From the NCBI GenBank assembly GCA_031547305.1, contig JAVBSC010000079.1, positions 1-43,259 on the forward strand: DNA of 43,259 nucleotides, written 5' to 3'. Both the position numbers and the translations under genes were made by a program. The stretch is from JAVBSC01 sp031547305. GTDB lineage: Bacteria; Desulfobacterota; Desulfovibrionia; Desulfovibrionales; Desulfovibrionaceae. Each line of letters begins with the position of its first letter. Position 1 is the stretch's first letter. A model generated the notes under the pieces. The model saw nothing but the letters and a program-made list of their open reading frames with translations. It had not been told where the DNA came from and did no database searches. Positions 22,477 through 30,635 of this stretch are shown here, piece by piece.

Positions 22477-24794
22477 GCCCTCGTTTTCAGGTGCTGGTAA
22501 AGGGCGTCCATCAGCTCGTTCACGTCAATGGGCTTGGCGATATGTCCGTTCATGCCCGCTTCCCGGCAGGCTTCCCGGTCTTCGCGCATGGCGTTGGCGG
22601 TCATGGCCAGGATCGGAACAGCGATCGCGTCGCGCTTGGCGCTGGACCGGATGAGCCGGGCGGCTTCCAGGCCGTCCATGACCGGCATGCGCACATCCAT
22701 AAGGATCAGCGCGTAGTCTTTTTGCAAAAAGGCTTTGACCGCCTCTTCGCCGTTATTCGCCACATCCACTTCCGCGCCAAGATCCGAAAGTAAGGCCAGG
22801 GCTATTTCCTGATTGATGGCGTTGTCTTCCACAAGCAGTAATTTATAGCCTTCGTAGCGTTGCGCGGCGGGATCCTCCGTTTTTTCCTCCAGGTGTTTCG
22901 GCGGCTCGCTCTGCTGCTCCAATTCCACATAAAAAGAAAAAACGCTTCCCCGGCCGGGGGTGCTGCTCACGCTTATGGCTCCGCCCATAAGCTCAACCAG
23001 GGCCTTGCTTATGGACAGCCCCAGGCCGGTTCCGCCAAACTTGCGGGAAGTGGAACTGTCCGCCTGGGAAAAAGGTTTGAACAGCGCTTCCTGCTGCTCC
23101 GGGCTCATGCCTATGCCGGAATCCTCCACCGCGCAATCCAGCCGCAAGAGTCCGGAAGGCAGGGGGGTCGCGCTTATGGACAGGGAAATCCGCCCCTCCA
23201 GGGTAAACTTGGCCGCGTTGCCCAGCAGGTTAAGCAGCACCTGGGAGAGCCGCAGGCCGTCGCCCAGGGCGTATTCAGGCGTGGAAGGGTCAACCGAGAC
23301 AGCGAAATCCAGGTTTTTTTCCGCAATATGCGGCAAAATGAGTTCCCGGATGTTTTCCACCATGTCGCGCAGGCTGAAGGGGTGTTTTTCTATGCCCAGT
23401 TTGCCGGCCTCTATGCGCGAGAAATCCAGAATGTCGTTGATTATGCCGAGCAAGAGGGACGCCGAGGACTGGATTTTTTTAAGATACTCCATTTGGGCCG
23501 GCGGGGGATCCGCCTGCATGGCCAGATGGGTCATGCCCAGAACCCCGTTCATGGGAGTGCGGATTTCATGGCTCATGCGGGCCAGAAATTCCCGCTGGGC
23601 CAGGTTGGCCGCTTCCGCCAGTGCCAGGGCCTTGCGCTCCGTGACGTCTGTGGCCACCTCCATGTGCAGAAGCCGGCCGTCTTGCCAGGTGACCAGGCGG
23701 TCCGTGACGAAAAAGTCGCGGTTCATCATTTTGTTGTGGAATTCCCAGCGTACCGGCTCAAATACCGGGTGGCCGTCCGCATCAAAAAGCTTCTTTTGCG
23801 GACAGAAGTCGCAGGGTTCGGATTTGCCCTGCAGGACTTCGTAGCATAATTCCCCCTGAATATTGTCGCGCTTCAGCAACTTGCACAGGTAATCGTTGGC
23901 GTAGGCCACGGTTTTCGTGTTTGGATCGCAGACGTAGACTATGGCCTCCACGTTGCTGAGCACGTTTTGGAGCACGCTGATGGCCCGCGCGCTTTCTTCG
24001 TTGGCCCGGCTGAGGTCGGCGGCCATGGCGTTAATGCTGTTGACCACTTCGCCAAGCTCGCCGCTTGTGTCCTGAATACGCTTGGTCAGGTCAAAGCGCA
24101 GTCCGCGCACGCCGGTTATAATGCGGTCCACGTCGCTGACCGTACGGCGCGAAAGCAGAATCAGCGCGAGCACGGTAAGCCCGTAGCACAGGATCATGGC
24201 CAGGAACAGGTTGCGGGTCATGACGCCCAGTTGGGCAACAATGTCTGTGGAAAGCTCGTTGGCCCAGATGTAGCCTATAACTTCCCCGCCCCGCGCAATC
24301 GGGCTCATGGCGTTCATAATGTCGCCGCGCACCATGCTGCCGGAAGAAACCTGGGCCTTGTTCGCGCGCATGACCTCATGGCCGGGGTGAGCCGGCGGAA
24401 TGGAGCGTCCGACGTTGCCGCCGAATGAGGATGACGGCCCGTAAGTCAGAATCGCGTCCAGCTCCCGCGAATAATAGCCCACACCCAACCCCGGGGTGGA
24501 TACGCCGACTTCGTCCGTGATTTTTCCCAGAACCTGGTTGAGGATTTTTATTTTATCTTCACGGGAGGCGCTTTCCGCATCGCGCTCCCGCAAAATGCCG
24601 GCGTATCCGTCTGGTCCCAGATGGGCATTGAGAATGCCGGCAAAGGCCATGAGTTTGGCTTCTTTTTCCTTGAGCAGCGTGCTTTCCGTCATGCTTTTGG
24701 CTATGTACCCGGTCAGGAAGAACGGAATATTCATAAGCAGCAAAATGAGCAAAATTATTTTGCGCTGCATGGAAAAAAATAAAAACTGCTTCAT
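22473..24794 (-). CDS. Hybrid sensor histidine kinase (Cache-like/HAMP/PAS/HisKA/HATPase/REC)
   Basis: A 773-residue membrane kinase. TM1 is about 12-32, then a periplasmic single-Cache-like sensor (35-190) and TM2 at about 195-215. HAMP (216-268) and PAS (275-385) follow; the PAS has a C317-x10-C328-x2-C331 cysteine cluster. HisKA has H409 in MSHEIRTPMNG, HATPase has N526 in LLGNAAKFT and GTGLGLS, and a C-terminal receiver has D700 in ILMDVRMPVMDG. The internal receiver implies a phosphorelay through a separate Hpt protein that is not encoded nearby. No dedicated response regulator adjoins it, so the output is unknown. The ATG at 24794 starts directly before TM1. Confidence 0.92.
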   Translation of the reverse strand: MKQFLFFSMQRKIILLILLLMNIPFFLTGYIAKSMTESTLLKEKEAKLMAFAGILNAHLGPDGYAGILRERDAESASREDKIKILNQVLGKITDEVGVSTPGLGVGYYSRELDAILTYGPSSSFGGNVGRSIPPAHPGHEVMRANKAQVSSGSMVRGDIMNAMSPIARGGEVIGYIWANELSTDIVAQLGVMTRNLFLAMILCYGLTVLALILLSRRTVSDVDRIITGVRGLRFDLTKRIQDTSGELGEVVNSINAMAADLSRANEESARAISVLQNVLSNVEAIVYVCDPNTKTVAYANDYLCKLLKRDNIQGELCYEVLQGKSEPCDFCPQKKLFDADGHPVFEPVRWEFHNKMMNRDFFVTDRLVTWQDGRLLHMEVATDVTERKALALAEAANLAQREFLARMSHEIRTPMNGVLGMTHLAMQADPPPAQMEYLKKIQSSASLLLGIINDILDFSRIEAGKLGIEKHPFSLRDMVENIRELILPHIAEKNLDFAVSVDPSTPEYALGDGLRLSQVLLNLLGNAAKFTLEGRISLSISATPLPSGLLRLDCAVEDSGIGMSPEQQEALFKPFSQADSSTSRKFGGTGLGLSISKALVELMGGAISVSSTPGRGSVFSFYVELEQQSEPPKHLEEKTEDPAAQRYEGYKLLLVEDNAINQEIALALLSDLGAEVDVANNGEEAVKAFLQKDYALILMDVRMPVMDGLEAARLIRSSAKRDAIAVPILAMTANAMREDREACREAGMNGHIAKPIDVNELMDALYQHLKTRA

Positions 24795-25152
24795 AGCGGG
24801 TACCTGTTGACGCTGCCGGGTAGCCGATAAAAGTTAATATAGCACCGGCAGGCCGGGGGTATTTTACGCTTGAACGTTTCACGCCCGCCTTTAAGGCCGG
24901 GCTTTATTATAAAAAGTGAAGTAAAAAAGCTATAATGCATATTGCCGAAGATGAAAAGATGGCGCATGATAAACGCCGGTTTCTATTTTTCAGCGCCCCG
25001 CCGCGCGGGCGCCGGGCGGCATTTATTGCCGCCGGAGCGGGAATGACTTTATAACACCTTAAAAAAAAGAGAAATATCTGGAGCGGGGCTTGTTTCGCCG
25101 TTAAGCGCCAAAACGGGCGTCTCTAAAGTTAATCCGTTCCGAAGGAGAACGC
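24795..25152. other. Divergent intergenic region without gene
   Basis: This 358-base gap lies between the hybrid kinase and the rhodanese gene. It holds GCCCG-CCTT/AAGG-CGGGC (about 24889-24908) followed by CTTTATTAT, a terminator-like hairpin. A TATAAT at about 24931 is a possible -10 without a good -35. A GC-rich hairpin (GGCGGCA/TGCCGCC) lies at about 25015-25034. No coding potential is evident in any frame. Confidence 0.4.
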
Positions 25153-25566
25153 ATGCGTACATTTGCCCGAAGCGCATTTTTTTGTGTTTTGCTTTCCACG
25201 CTGGCCTTTTTTGCCGGCGCGGCCGAATTTCCTCCTTCCGGGCAGATTGACGGCCCGGCCACGCAAAGCCTGATTCAGGAACTGAAAGGCACGTTGCTGG
25301 TGCTTGATGTGCGTACGCCGGAGGAGTTCGGCCAGGGCCATGTGCCGGGGGCTTTGAACATTCCGGTGCAGGAATTGGAGAAAAGAGCGGCGGAAGTTCC
25401 GGCGGACCGTCCGGTGCTGATAGTCTGCCGTACCGGCAGACGGGCCGGAACAGCCTATAATATTTTGAAGCCGTTGCGCCTGGGGATTGCGGGGGCGGAT
25501 CAGCGGCTCTGGTATTCCAAGAGCACGCCGGCATACAAGTCTGACGGAAGCTTTGTGTTCCCGTAA
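25153..25566 (+). CDS. Periplasmic rhodanese-domain protein
   Basis: A 137-residue protein with a signal peptide (residues 1-23, cleavage near AGAAEF) and a single rhodanese domain: LLVLDVRTPEEFGQGHVPGALNIP, then VCRTGRRAG carrying the active-site cysteine. Rhodaneses carry sulfane sulfur on this cysteine and can move it to cyanide, thiols or partner proteins; in the periplasm of a sulfur-metabolising organism it may handle polysulfide or thiosulfate. AGGAG lies 6 bases before the ATG. The stop codon falls inside a long perfect palindrome shared with the convergent lipoprotein gene. Confidence 0.9.
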   Translation: MRTFARSAFFCVLLSTLAFFAGAAEFPPSGQIDGPATQSLIQELKGTLLVLDVRTPEEFGQGHVPGALNIPVQELEKRAAEVPADRPVLIVCRTGRRAGTAYNILKPLRLGIAGADQRLWYSKSTPAYKSDGSFVFP

Positions 25567-25608
25567 AGCGAATGGCCCCGGCGGGCGCCGGGGCCATTCG
25601 CTTTACGG
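25561..25608. terminator. Perfect 23-base palindrome, likely bidirectional terminator
   Basis: Arms 25561-25583 and 25586-25608 are fully complementary with only two bases between them. The palindrome includes the rhodanese stop codon (25564-25566). The GC-rich inner stem is flanked on both sides by CTTTACGG, so each strand has only a three-T tail. The convergent gene arrangement supports termination in both directions, but the tail is weak. Confidence 0.6.
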
Positions 25609-25626
25609 CGGCCTAAAAACTCCCGG

Positions 25627-25863
25627 CTATTTTGCGCTCTCAATTTTGGCGTCGTTCGGGTTGATCTGTTTGTTTTCCTGCTGCTTGGGCGGTTCAGTTT
25701 TGCCCTTTTCCGAATGGTAGCCCTCGCGGTAACCTTCTTTCAGGTTGTCCACGCTGTTTTCCACAGCGGCCTGGCCTTTTCCGGCCGTTCTGCCCATCCA
25801 GGAGCAGGAAGCGCCGGAAACGAGCAGGGAGCAGATGGCCATAAACAAGATAATGACGCGCAT
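25627..25863 (-). CDS. Small secreted lipoprotein-like protein
   Basis: A 78-residue protein. A hydrophobic signal (MRVIILFMAICSLLVSGASC) ends with Cys at position 20 in GASC, an imperfect lipobox. A short hydrophilic tail follows, rich in Glu, Lys, Gln and Asn (VDNLKEGYREGYHSEKGK). It resembles the small entericidin-like or Desulfovibrio-type lipoproteins, but I recognise no specific family. A strong ribosome site (GAGGAGGG, 4-5 bases before ATG 25863) argues that it is real. It lies between rhodanese (convergent) and nusB (same strand, 62 bases upstream). Confidence 0.7.
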   Translation of the reverse strand: MRVIILFMAICSLLVSGASCSWMGRTAGKGQAAVENSVDNLKEGYREGYHSEKGKTEPPKQQENKQINPNDAKIESAK

Positions 25864-25925
25864 TTGCCCTCCTCAAGTAGAGATCAAATATCCTGTAGCA
25901 CGTGGAATATCGTTTTCAATATTTT

Positions 25926-26423
25926 TTATTGATTCATGGCTGAGGCCGGCCTGGCCATAATCCCGCTGTCCAGGGCCTTGGCCGCGGCATCCAGAATGCC
26001 GTTCACAAAGCTTCGGGAATTGTCGTCGCCAAACTGCTTGGACAGCTCCACCGCTTCGTTGATGGCCACCTTGGGCGGCACATCCAGGCGGTACAAAAGT
26101 TCGTACACGGCCAGGCGCAAAATGGTCAGCTCCACTTTGCCGATTCTTTCAATCCGCCAGTTCTGGGATAATTTGCTCAGGTCCGCGTCAATCTGGGCCT
26201 GTTTTTCCCAAACGCCTTCCACCAGCTCCCAGGCAAAGCCTTCAGGCTTTTGCGGATTCTGCCCGCCCGGTTCCGCTGTGCCGGGAAGGGCCGCGAAGGC
26301 GCGGGCCAAATCCCGGCGTGAGGCGGCCGGGGTAAAGCAAAGGGCGTACAGGGTCTGAAAAGCCATTTCCCGCTCGCCCCGGCGCGAGACTTTTTTGGAC
26401 GGTTTTTTTTCGGTATTTGGCAT
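25926..26423 (-). CDS. nusB: Transcription antitermination factor NusB
   Basis: A 165-residue helical RNA-binding protein that joins NusE on boxA of rRNA leaders to prevent premature termination. Typical motifs are SRRGEREMAFQTLYAL near the N-terminus, LSQNWRIERIGKVELTILRLAVYELLY in two parts, and PPKVAINEAVELSKQFGDD followed by FVNGILDA. The length is slightly above the ~140 average, owing to a basic N-terminal extension and a variable insert near residue 50. It lies six bases after ribH, the conserved ribH-nusB pairing of many bacteria. Confidence 0.96.
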   Translation of the reverse strand: MPNTEKKPSKKVSRRGEREMAFQTLYALCFTPAASRRDLARAFAALPGTAEPGGQNPQKPEGFAWELVEGVWEKQAQIDADLSKLSQNWRIERIGKVELTILRLAVYELLYRLDVPPKVAINEAVELSKQFGDDNSRSFVNGILDAAAKALDSGIMARPASAMNQ

Positions 26424-26429
26424 GCGCGA

Positions 26430-26900
26430 CTACAACTGCTCCAGCACCCGCACGGTTTCCAGCAAAGCGGAGGCCGCTTCCACACCCTTGTTGCCCGCTT
26501 TGCTGCCGGCGCGCTCTATGGCTTGTTCCAGCGTATCCGTGGTCAGCAGGCCAAAGCCCACAGGCACTCCGCTTTGCAGGGCCACATGGGCCAGGCCTTT
26601 TGTCGCTTCTCCGGCCACGTATTCAAAATGCGGTGTGCCGCCGCGAATCACCGCGCCCAGGGCCAGCACTCCATGGTACTTGCCGCTGCGGGCCAGCTTG
26701 TCCGCCACCACCGGCAGTTCAAAAGCGCCGGGAATGCGCACCAGGGTCAGGTTTTCCCGGTCGCAGCCGTGGCGGGCCAGGTAATCCACAGCCCCGCCAA
26801 TCAGGCGATCCACAATAATGTCGTTGAAGCGCGTGGCCACGATGGCTATTTTTATGCCTTTGGCGTCCAGTTGGCCTTCAATGGTCTTTAGGTGCGACAT
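26430..26900 (-). CDS. ribH: 6,7-dimethyl-8-ribityllumazine synthase
   Basis: A 156-residue enzyme that condenses 5-amino-6-ribitylaminouracil with 3,4-dihydroxy-2-butanone 4-phosphate, the penultimate step of riboflavin synthesis; it normally forms 60-mers or pentamers. Motifs are ATRFNDIIVDRLI, RIPGAFELP, LGAVIRGGTPHFEYV with the catalytic His, and GFGLLTTDTLEQA. CCGGAGAA precedes the ATG at 26900. It follows ribBA by 21 bases and precedes nusB by six, so it is in the riboflavin operon. Confidence 0.97.
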   Translation of the reverse strand: MSHLKTIEGQLDAKGIKIAIVATRFNDIIVDRLIGGAVDYLARHGCDRENLTLVRIPGAFELPVVADKLARSGKYHGVLALGAVIRGGTPHFEYVAGEATKGLAHVALQSGVPVGFGLLTTDTLEQAIERAGSKAGNKGVEAASALLETVRVLEQL

Positions 26901-26921
26901 AACTTCTCCGGATAAGGCGCT

Positions 26922-28139
26922 TTATTTGTTGTTGGGCGCGATGTGCAGCAAATGCCCCATTTTTTCCTGCTTTGTGCGCATATAGTCCTCGTTAAAGGAG
27001 CAGGAGTCAAGCTCCAGCGGCACGCGCTCCACCACTTCCAGGCCGTAGCCTTCCAGGCCGACTATTTTTTTTGGGTTGTTGGTCATAAGGCGCATTTTGC
27101 GCACCCCCAGATCCACCAGAATCTGCGCTCCAATGCCGTAGTCGCGCAAGTCCGCCTTAAAGCCGAGCTTCTGGTTGGCTTCCACGGTATCCATTCCCTG
27201 GTCCTGCAGGGCATAGGCGCGGATTTTGTTGGCCAGGCCTATGCCGCGCCCTTCCTGGCGCATGTACAGGACCACGCCGCCTCCCTCCTTGACCACCTGG
27301 CACATGGCCGCCCCCAACTGGCCGCCGCAGTCACAGCGCAGCGACCCCATAGCGTCGCCGGTCAGGCATTCGCTATGCACGCGCACCAGGGTTGGGGTTT
27401 CCGTATTTAAATTCCCGTGCGTAAGAGCCACGTGGGTTTCGTCGGTCAGTTCGTTCTCATAGGCCAGGATCTTGAACTCTCCAAAACGCGTCGGCAGCTT
27501 GGCTTCGGCCACGCGTTTCACGGAGAGCAGCCTGGACTGCATGCGGTAGCGGATCAAATCCTTGATCGTGGCGATCTTCAGGTCAAACTTCTTGGCAAAC
27601 TCCAGCAGATCCGGCATGCGGGCCATTTTGCCGTCTTCGCGCAGGATTTCGCAAATCACCGCGGCCGGGCGCAAACCGGCCAGAACCGCCAGGTCCACGC
27701 TGCCCTCGGTCTGCCCCGCCCGGACCATGACCCCGCCTTTCTGGGCTCGCAGCGGGAAAATATGCCCCGGCGTGACAATGTCCTCCGGCCTGGCGTCTTC
27801 CGCCGCCGCCGCCAGAATGGTCGTGGCCCGGTCCGCAGCGGATATGCCGGTGGTAACCCCGTTGCGCGCCTCTATGGAGACCGTGAAGTTGGTGCCGAAC
27901 TTGGACTCGTTGCGCCTGGCCATGAGCGGCAACTGCAAATGGTCCACCAACTCCGGGGACATGGGCAGGCAAATCAGGCCCCGGCCGTGCGTGGCCATAA
28001 AGTTGATGACCTCCGGAGTCACAAACTGAGCGGCGATCGTAAGATCTCCCTCGTTTTCCCGGTCCTCGTCATCCACCAGAATAATCATCCGCCCCTGGCG
28101 TATTTCCTCTATGGCTTCTTCAGCTTTGCAAATGCTCAC
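26922..28139 (-). CDS. ribBA: Bifunctional DHBP synthase / GTP cyclohydrolase II
   Basis: A 405-residue fusion. Residues 1-200 are 3,4-dihydroxy-2-butanone 4-phosphate synthase (LVDDEDRENEGDLTIAA, then GISAADRATT and TEGSVDLA). Residues 205-405 are GTP cyclohydrolase II (HSECLTGDAMGSLRCDCGG with three zinc cysteines, then RQEGRGIGLANKI). Together they supply both precursors of riboflavin from ribulose 5-phosphate and GTP. Both halves keep their key residues. The start codon is GTG at 28139 with AGGA 7-8 bases upstream. It lies in the operon ribD-ribE-ribBA-ribH. Confidence 0.97.
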   Translation of the reverse strand: MSICKAEEAIEEIRQGRMIILVDDEDRENEGDLTIAAQFVTPEVINFMATHGRGLICLPMSPELVDHLQLPLMARRNESKFGTNFTVSIEARNGVTTGISAADRATTILAAAAEDARPEDIVTPGHIFPLRAQKGGVMVRAGQTEGSVDLAVLAGLRPAAVICEILREDGKMARMPDLLEFAKKFDLKIATIKDLIRYRMQSRLLSVKRVAEAKLPTRFGEFKILAYENELTDETHVALTHGNLNTETPTLVRVHSECLTGDAMGSLRCDCGGQLGAAMCQVVKEGGGVVLYMRQEGRGIGLANKIRAYALQDQGMDTVEANQKLGFKADLRDYGIGAQILVDLGVRKMRLMTNNPKKIVGLEGYGLEVVERVPLELDSCSFNEDYMRTKQEKMGHLLHIAPNNK

Positions 28140-28193
28140 AGTTGTTCCTTATATTTAGATTGGGGGACTCGGAGTGGCATACCTCAATATTAA

Positions 28194-28841
28194 CTAAAAT
28201 CCGTGTTCGCGTAAAAAGTCCAGGGTCAGGCCCGGGGAATCCGGCCTGGCTTGCGGCCATTGCAGGCAGCGCTGTACGTATTTGCCGATCAGGTCGGTTT
28301 CCATGTTCACCGGCCGTCCGGGAGTCCAGAATTTTATTGTCGTGGCGTTTTGTGTTTCCGGGATAATGTTTACTTCCAGAAAATCATTCTCGCAAGCGTT
28401 TATGGTCAGGCTTATGCCGTCCAGGGCCACGGAGCCTTTGGCAATGACCTGGGGCGCGTATTCCGGGGGGAAACTCAGGCGGAAACGGGTGGACAGGCCG
28501 GCGGAAGACACGGAGCTGACCGTGGCCAGGCAGTCCACGTGGCCGCTGACCATGTGGCCGCCCAGGCGGTCTCCCAGGGCCAGGGCGCGCTCCAGGTTCA
28601 CGCAATCGCCGGTTTTCAGGCCGCCCAGGGTGGTGCGGGACAGTGTTTCCCCCGAGGCGTAGGCGACAAAGACGCCTGAGGCGTGGCTTTCAATGGTCAG
28701 GCAGGCGCCGTTGACAGCGATGCTCTCGCCCCGGATGGGATTATCCAGGTTGAACAGGGGGCGGACGCGCAGGCGGGCGTCTTCGCCCATGCGGCTTAAA
28801 GCAATGATTTCGCCCAGGCCGGCGACCAGACCTGTGAACAT
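28194..28841 (-). CDS. ribE: Riboflavin synthase, alpha type
   Basis: A 215-residue trimeric enzyme that dismutates two lumazines to riboflavin. It has the family N-terminus MFTGLV and two homologous lumazine-binding barrels: VNGACLTIE with LGDRLGGHMVSGHVD in the first, and LDGISLTINACENDF with IIPET in the second. The ATG at 28841 has GGAGG 5 bases upstream; the earlier in-frame ATG at 28853 overlaps that ribosome site and is rejected. It lies 49 bases after ribD and 54 bases before ribBA. Confidence 0.96.
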   Translation of the reverse strand: MFTGLVAGLGEIIALSRMGEDARLRVRPLFNLDNPIRGESIAVNGACLTIESHASGVFVAYASGETLSRTTLGGLKTGDCVNLERALALGDRLGGHMVSGHVDCLATVSSVSSAGLSTRFRLSFPPEYAPQVIAKGSVALDGISLTINACENDFLEVNIIPETQNATTIKFWTPGRPVNMETDLIGKYVQRCLQWPQARPDSPGLTLDFLREHGF

Positions 28842-28890
28842 ATCAGCCTCCATGCGGGCAACGTAACGTGAATCTCGAAGAAATACGAAC

Positions 28891-30102
28891 TCAATTTTCA
28901 GGCGGAACAGTGATGAATTTTTTTGAGGCCTCTTCCAGTCCGCCGGGGCGGAAAATCAGGATTATGTCGCCGCCGCTGGGATCCGCGCTGAGCAGGCGCA
29001 GGTTCAGGGCCTCGTTCATTTGCAGTGGGCTGCGGCCGTCAAAAAGCGGCGTGGCGTCGTTGTCGCCCAGAATTTTGGGGGCCAGGTGCAGGTGCAGTTC
29101 CGTGGCCAGATTTTTTTCCAGCAGGGCCATGCCCAGCCGTCCGCCGCCCTCGCACAGGACGTAATGACAGCCCAGATCCCGGCGCAAGGCCAGAAGCCCA
29201 GGTTCCAAATCCAGCTCCGCGCGCATGCCCGGCCCTTTGGAATTGGCCCTGGGGTAGGATGGCAGGCCCAGAATCCGCACACCGGCCAGGCGCAGGGCTT
29301 CGGCCTTCGGGCTGGCGGCCGCGGCCACGGTGGTCCAGAAGATGGTCTGGTCCGGTCGTTCGCGCAGCAAGTGATATTGGGCTTCGACCGCCGGCAGGCG
29401 GGAGGTGGCCAGCACGGCCAGAGGCTGCTTCGGAGCGGCCTCGTCCGTGCCGGGTATGCGGCGGGTCAGGTGCGGGTTGTCCTGATAAAAGGTGTTCCCG
29501 CCCACAAGGATCGCCCCGGCCAGTTCGCGCAGCTTCTGGACTTTTTGCCGGGTGGCCCGGCAGGTAATCCATTTGGAATGCCCTGTGCGCGTGGCGATGC
29601 GGCCGTCCAATGTGCTGGCCAGCTTGAGGATGGTATAGGGCAGGGGGGAGGTCCGCCAGTGCAGAAAATCCGCCAGGCTTTCCAGGCAGGCTTCCTCGGC
29701 CACGCCGCCCTGAACCTCCACACCCCGCGCGGCAAGATATTCCGATCCGCCCTGAGCTTCCGGCGTGGGGTCCTTGGCTCCGAAAACGACTTTTTTTATG
29801 CCGGCCTGCAAAACGGTCTGGGTGCAGGGCGGGGTTTTGCCATGATGGTTGCAGGGCTCCAGAGTGACAATCAGGACGCAGTCCTTGGGGTCCACGCCTT
29901 TGGCCAGGGCATCCTTTATGACGGCCACTTCGGCGTGGTCCCCCCCATAGGCGTCGTGCCAGCCGCTGGCCGCTATGTTGCCGTTTTGCACCAGCAACGC
30001 GCCCACGCATGGATTGGGGGCGGTCTTGCCCCGGCCGTTTTCCGCCAGGGCCAGGGCTTCAAGCATGTGGGAGCGGTAGAGGGAATCGGTTTCTGGCGGC
30101 AT
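28891..30102 (-). CDS. ribD: Bifunctional riboflavin deaminase/reductase
   Basis: A 403-residue fusion. The N-terminal deaminase (1-145) has the zinc motif HAEV and PCNHHGKTPPC. The C-terminal 5-amino-6-(5-phosphoribosylamino)uracil reductase (about 150-385) is marked by LKLASTLDGRIATRTG and the CEGGGRLGMALLE stretch. It carries out the second and third steps after GTP cyclohydrolase II. The upstream deaminase gene stops two bases before this ATG, and its stop region GGAGTAG doubles as the ribosome site. It is slightly longer than the usual ~370. Confidence 0.96.
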   Translation of the reverse strand: MPPETDSLYRSHMLEALALAENGRGKTAPNPCVGALLVQNGNIAASGWHDAYGGDHAEVAVIKDALAKGVDPKDCVLIVTLEPCNHHGKTPPCTQTVLQAGIKKVVFGAKDPTPEAQGGSEYLAARGVEVQGGVAEEACLESLADFLHWRTSPLPYTILKLASTLDGRIATRTGHSKWITCRATRQKVQKLRELAGAILVGGNTFYQDNPHLTRRIPGTDEAAPKQPLAVLATSRLPAVEAQYHLLRERPDQTIFWTTVAAAASPKAEALRLAGVRILGLPSYPRANSKGPGMRAELDLEPGLLALRRDLGCHYVLCEGGGRLGMALLEKNLATELHLHLAPKILGDNDATPLFDGRSPLQMNEALNLRLLSADPSGGDIILIFRPGGLEEASKKFITVPPEN

Positions 30103-30104
30103 GG

Positions 30105-30557
30105 CTACTCCGGCTGAAAAAGATGCAAGGATACGCCCGCTTCCCGCATCATGTCCTCAGCCAGGCTGTCCGGGTATGGATTGGCGTAATGCACGGTTTT
30201 AATTCCGCAGTTGATAAGCATTTTTGTGCAGATGAGGCAGGGCTGGTGAGTGCAGTAAAGTTCCGATCCGCTCAGGGATATGCCGTGCACGGCCGCCTGG
30301 ATGATTACGTTCTGCTCAGCGTGCAGGCCCCGGCAAAGTTCATGGCGTTGGCCGGAGGCTATGCCCAGGCGTTCCCGCAGGCAGCCAAGGGTAAGGCAGT
30401 CTTCCATGCCGGCCGGCGCGCCGTTGTAGCCGGTGGCCAGAATGCGCTTTTCCTTTACCGCCACCGCGCCCACCTTGCGCCTGGTGCAGGTGGAACGATC
30501 CGCCACCAGGCGGGTGATGCCCATGAAATATTCTGGCCATGGCAGGCGCTGGTTCAT
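30105..30557 (-). CDS. Deoxycytidylate deaminase family protein (ComEB-like)
   Basis: A 150-residue zinc-dependent cytidine/dCMP deaminase-fold protein. The zinc motif is LHAEQNVI with PCLICTKMLI; RRKVGAVAVKEKRILATGYNGAPAG is typical of dCMP deaminases. It probably converts dCMP to dUMP for thymidylate synthesis. The ATG at 30557 lies about 10 bases after CCGGAG. It is the first gene of the riboflavin operon, downstream of the glyA terminator, so an otherwise unseen promoter must lie within or just before the ~80-base gap. Confidence 0.92.
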   Translation of the reverse strand: MNQRLPWPEYFMGITRLVADRSTCTRRKVGAVAVKEKRILATGYNGAPAGMEDCLTLGCLRERLGIASGQRHELCRGLHAEQNVIIQAAVHGISLSGSELYCTHQPCLICTKMLINCGIKTVHYANPYPDSLAEDMMREAGVSLHLFQPE

Positions 30558-30575
30558 GGCTGACGGCTCCGGAGA

Positions 30576-30627
30576 TAAAAAATTAAAAATCTGCCTCTGA
30601 TGCCGTATTATAGGCGATCAGAGGCAG
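30576..30627 (-). terminator. Rho-independent terminator of glyA
   Basis: On the minus strand CTGCCTCTGAT and ATCAGAGGCAG (plus-strand arms 30591-30601 and 30617-30627) form an 11-pair stem, extended inward by GCC/GGC. The stem is followed by ATTTTTAATTTTTTAT. It lies between the glyA stop (30636) and the deaminase gene and separates the fatty-acid/glyA unit from the riboflavin operon. Confidence 0.88.
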
Positions 30628-30635
30628 AAGCTGGT

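Noticed and set aside
28842..28853. Upstream ATG of ribE at 28853
   Set aside because: It overlaps the GGAGG that serves the ATG at 28841, and family members start MFTGLV.
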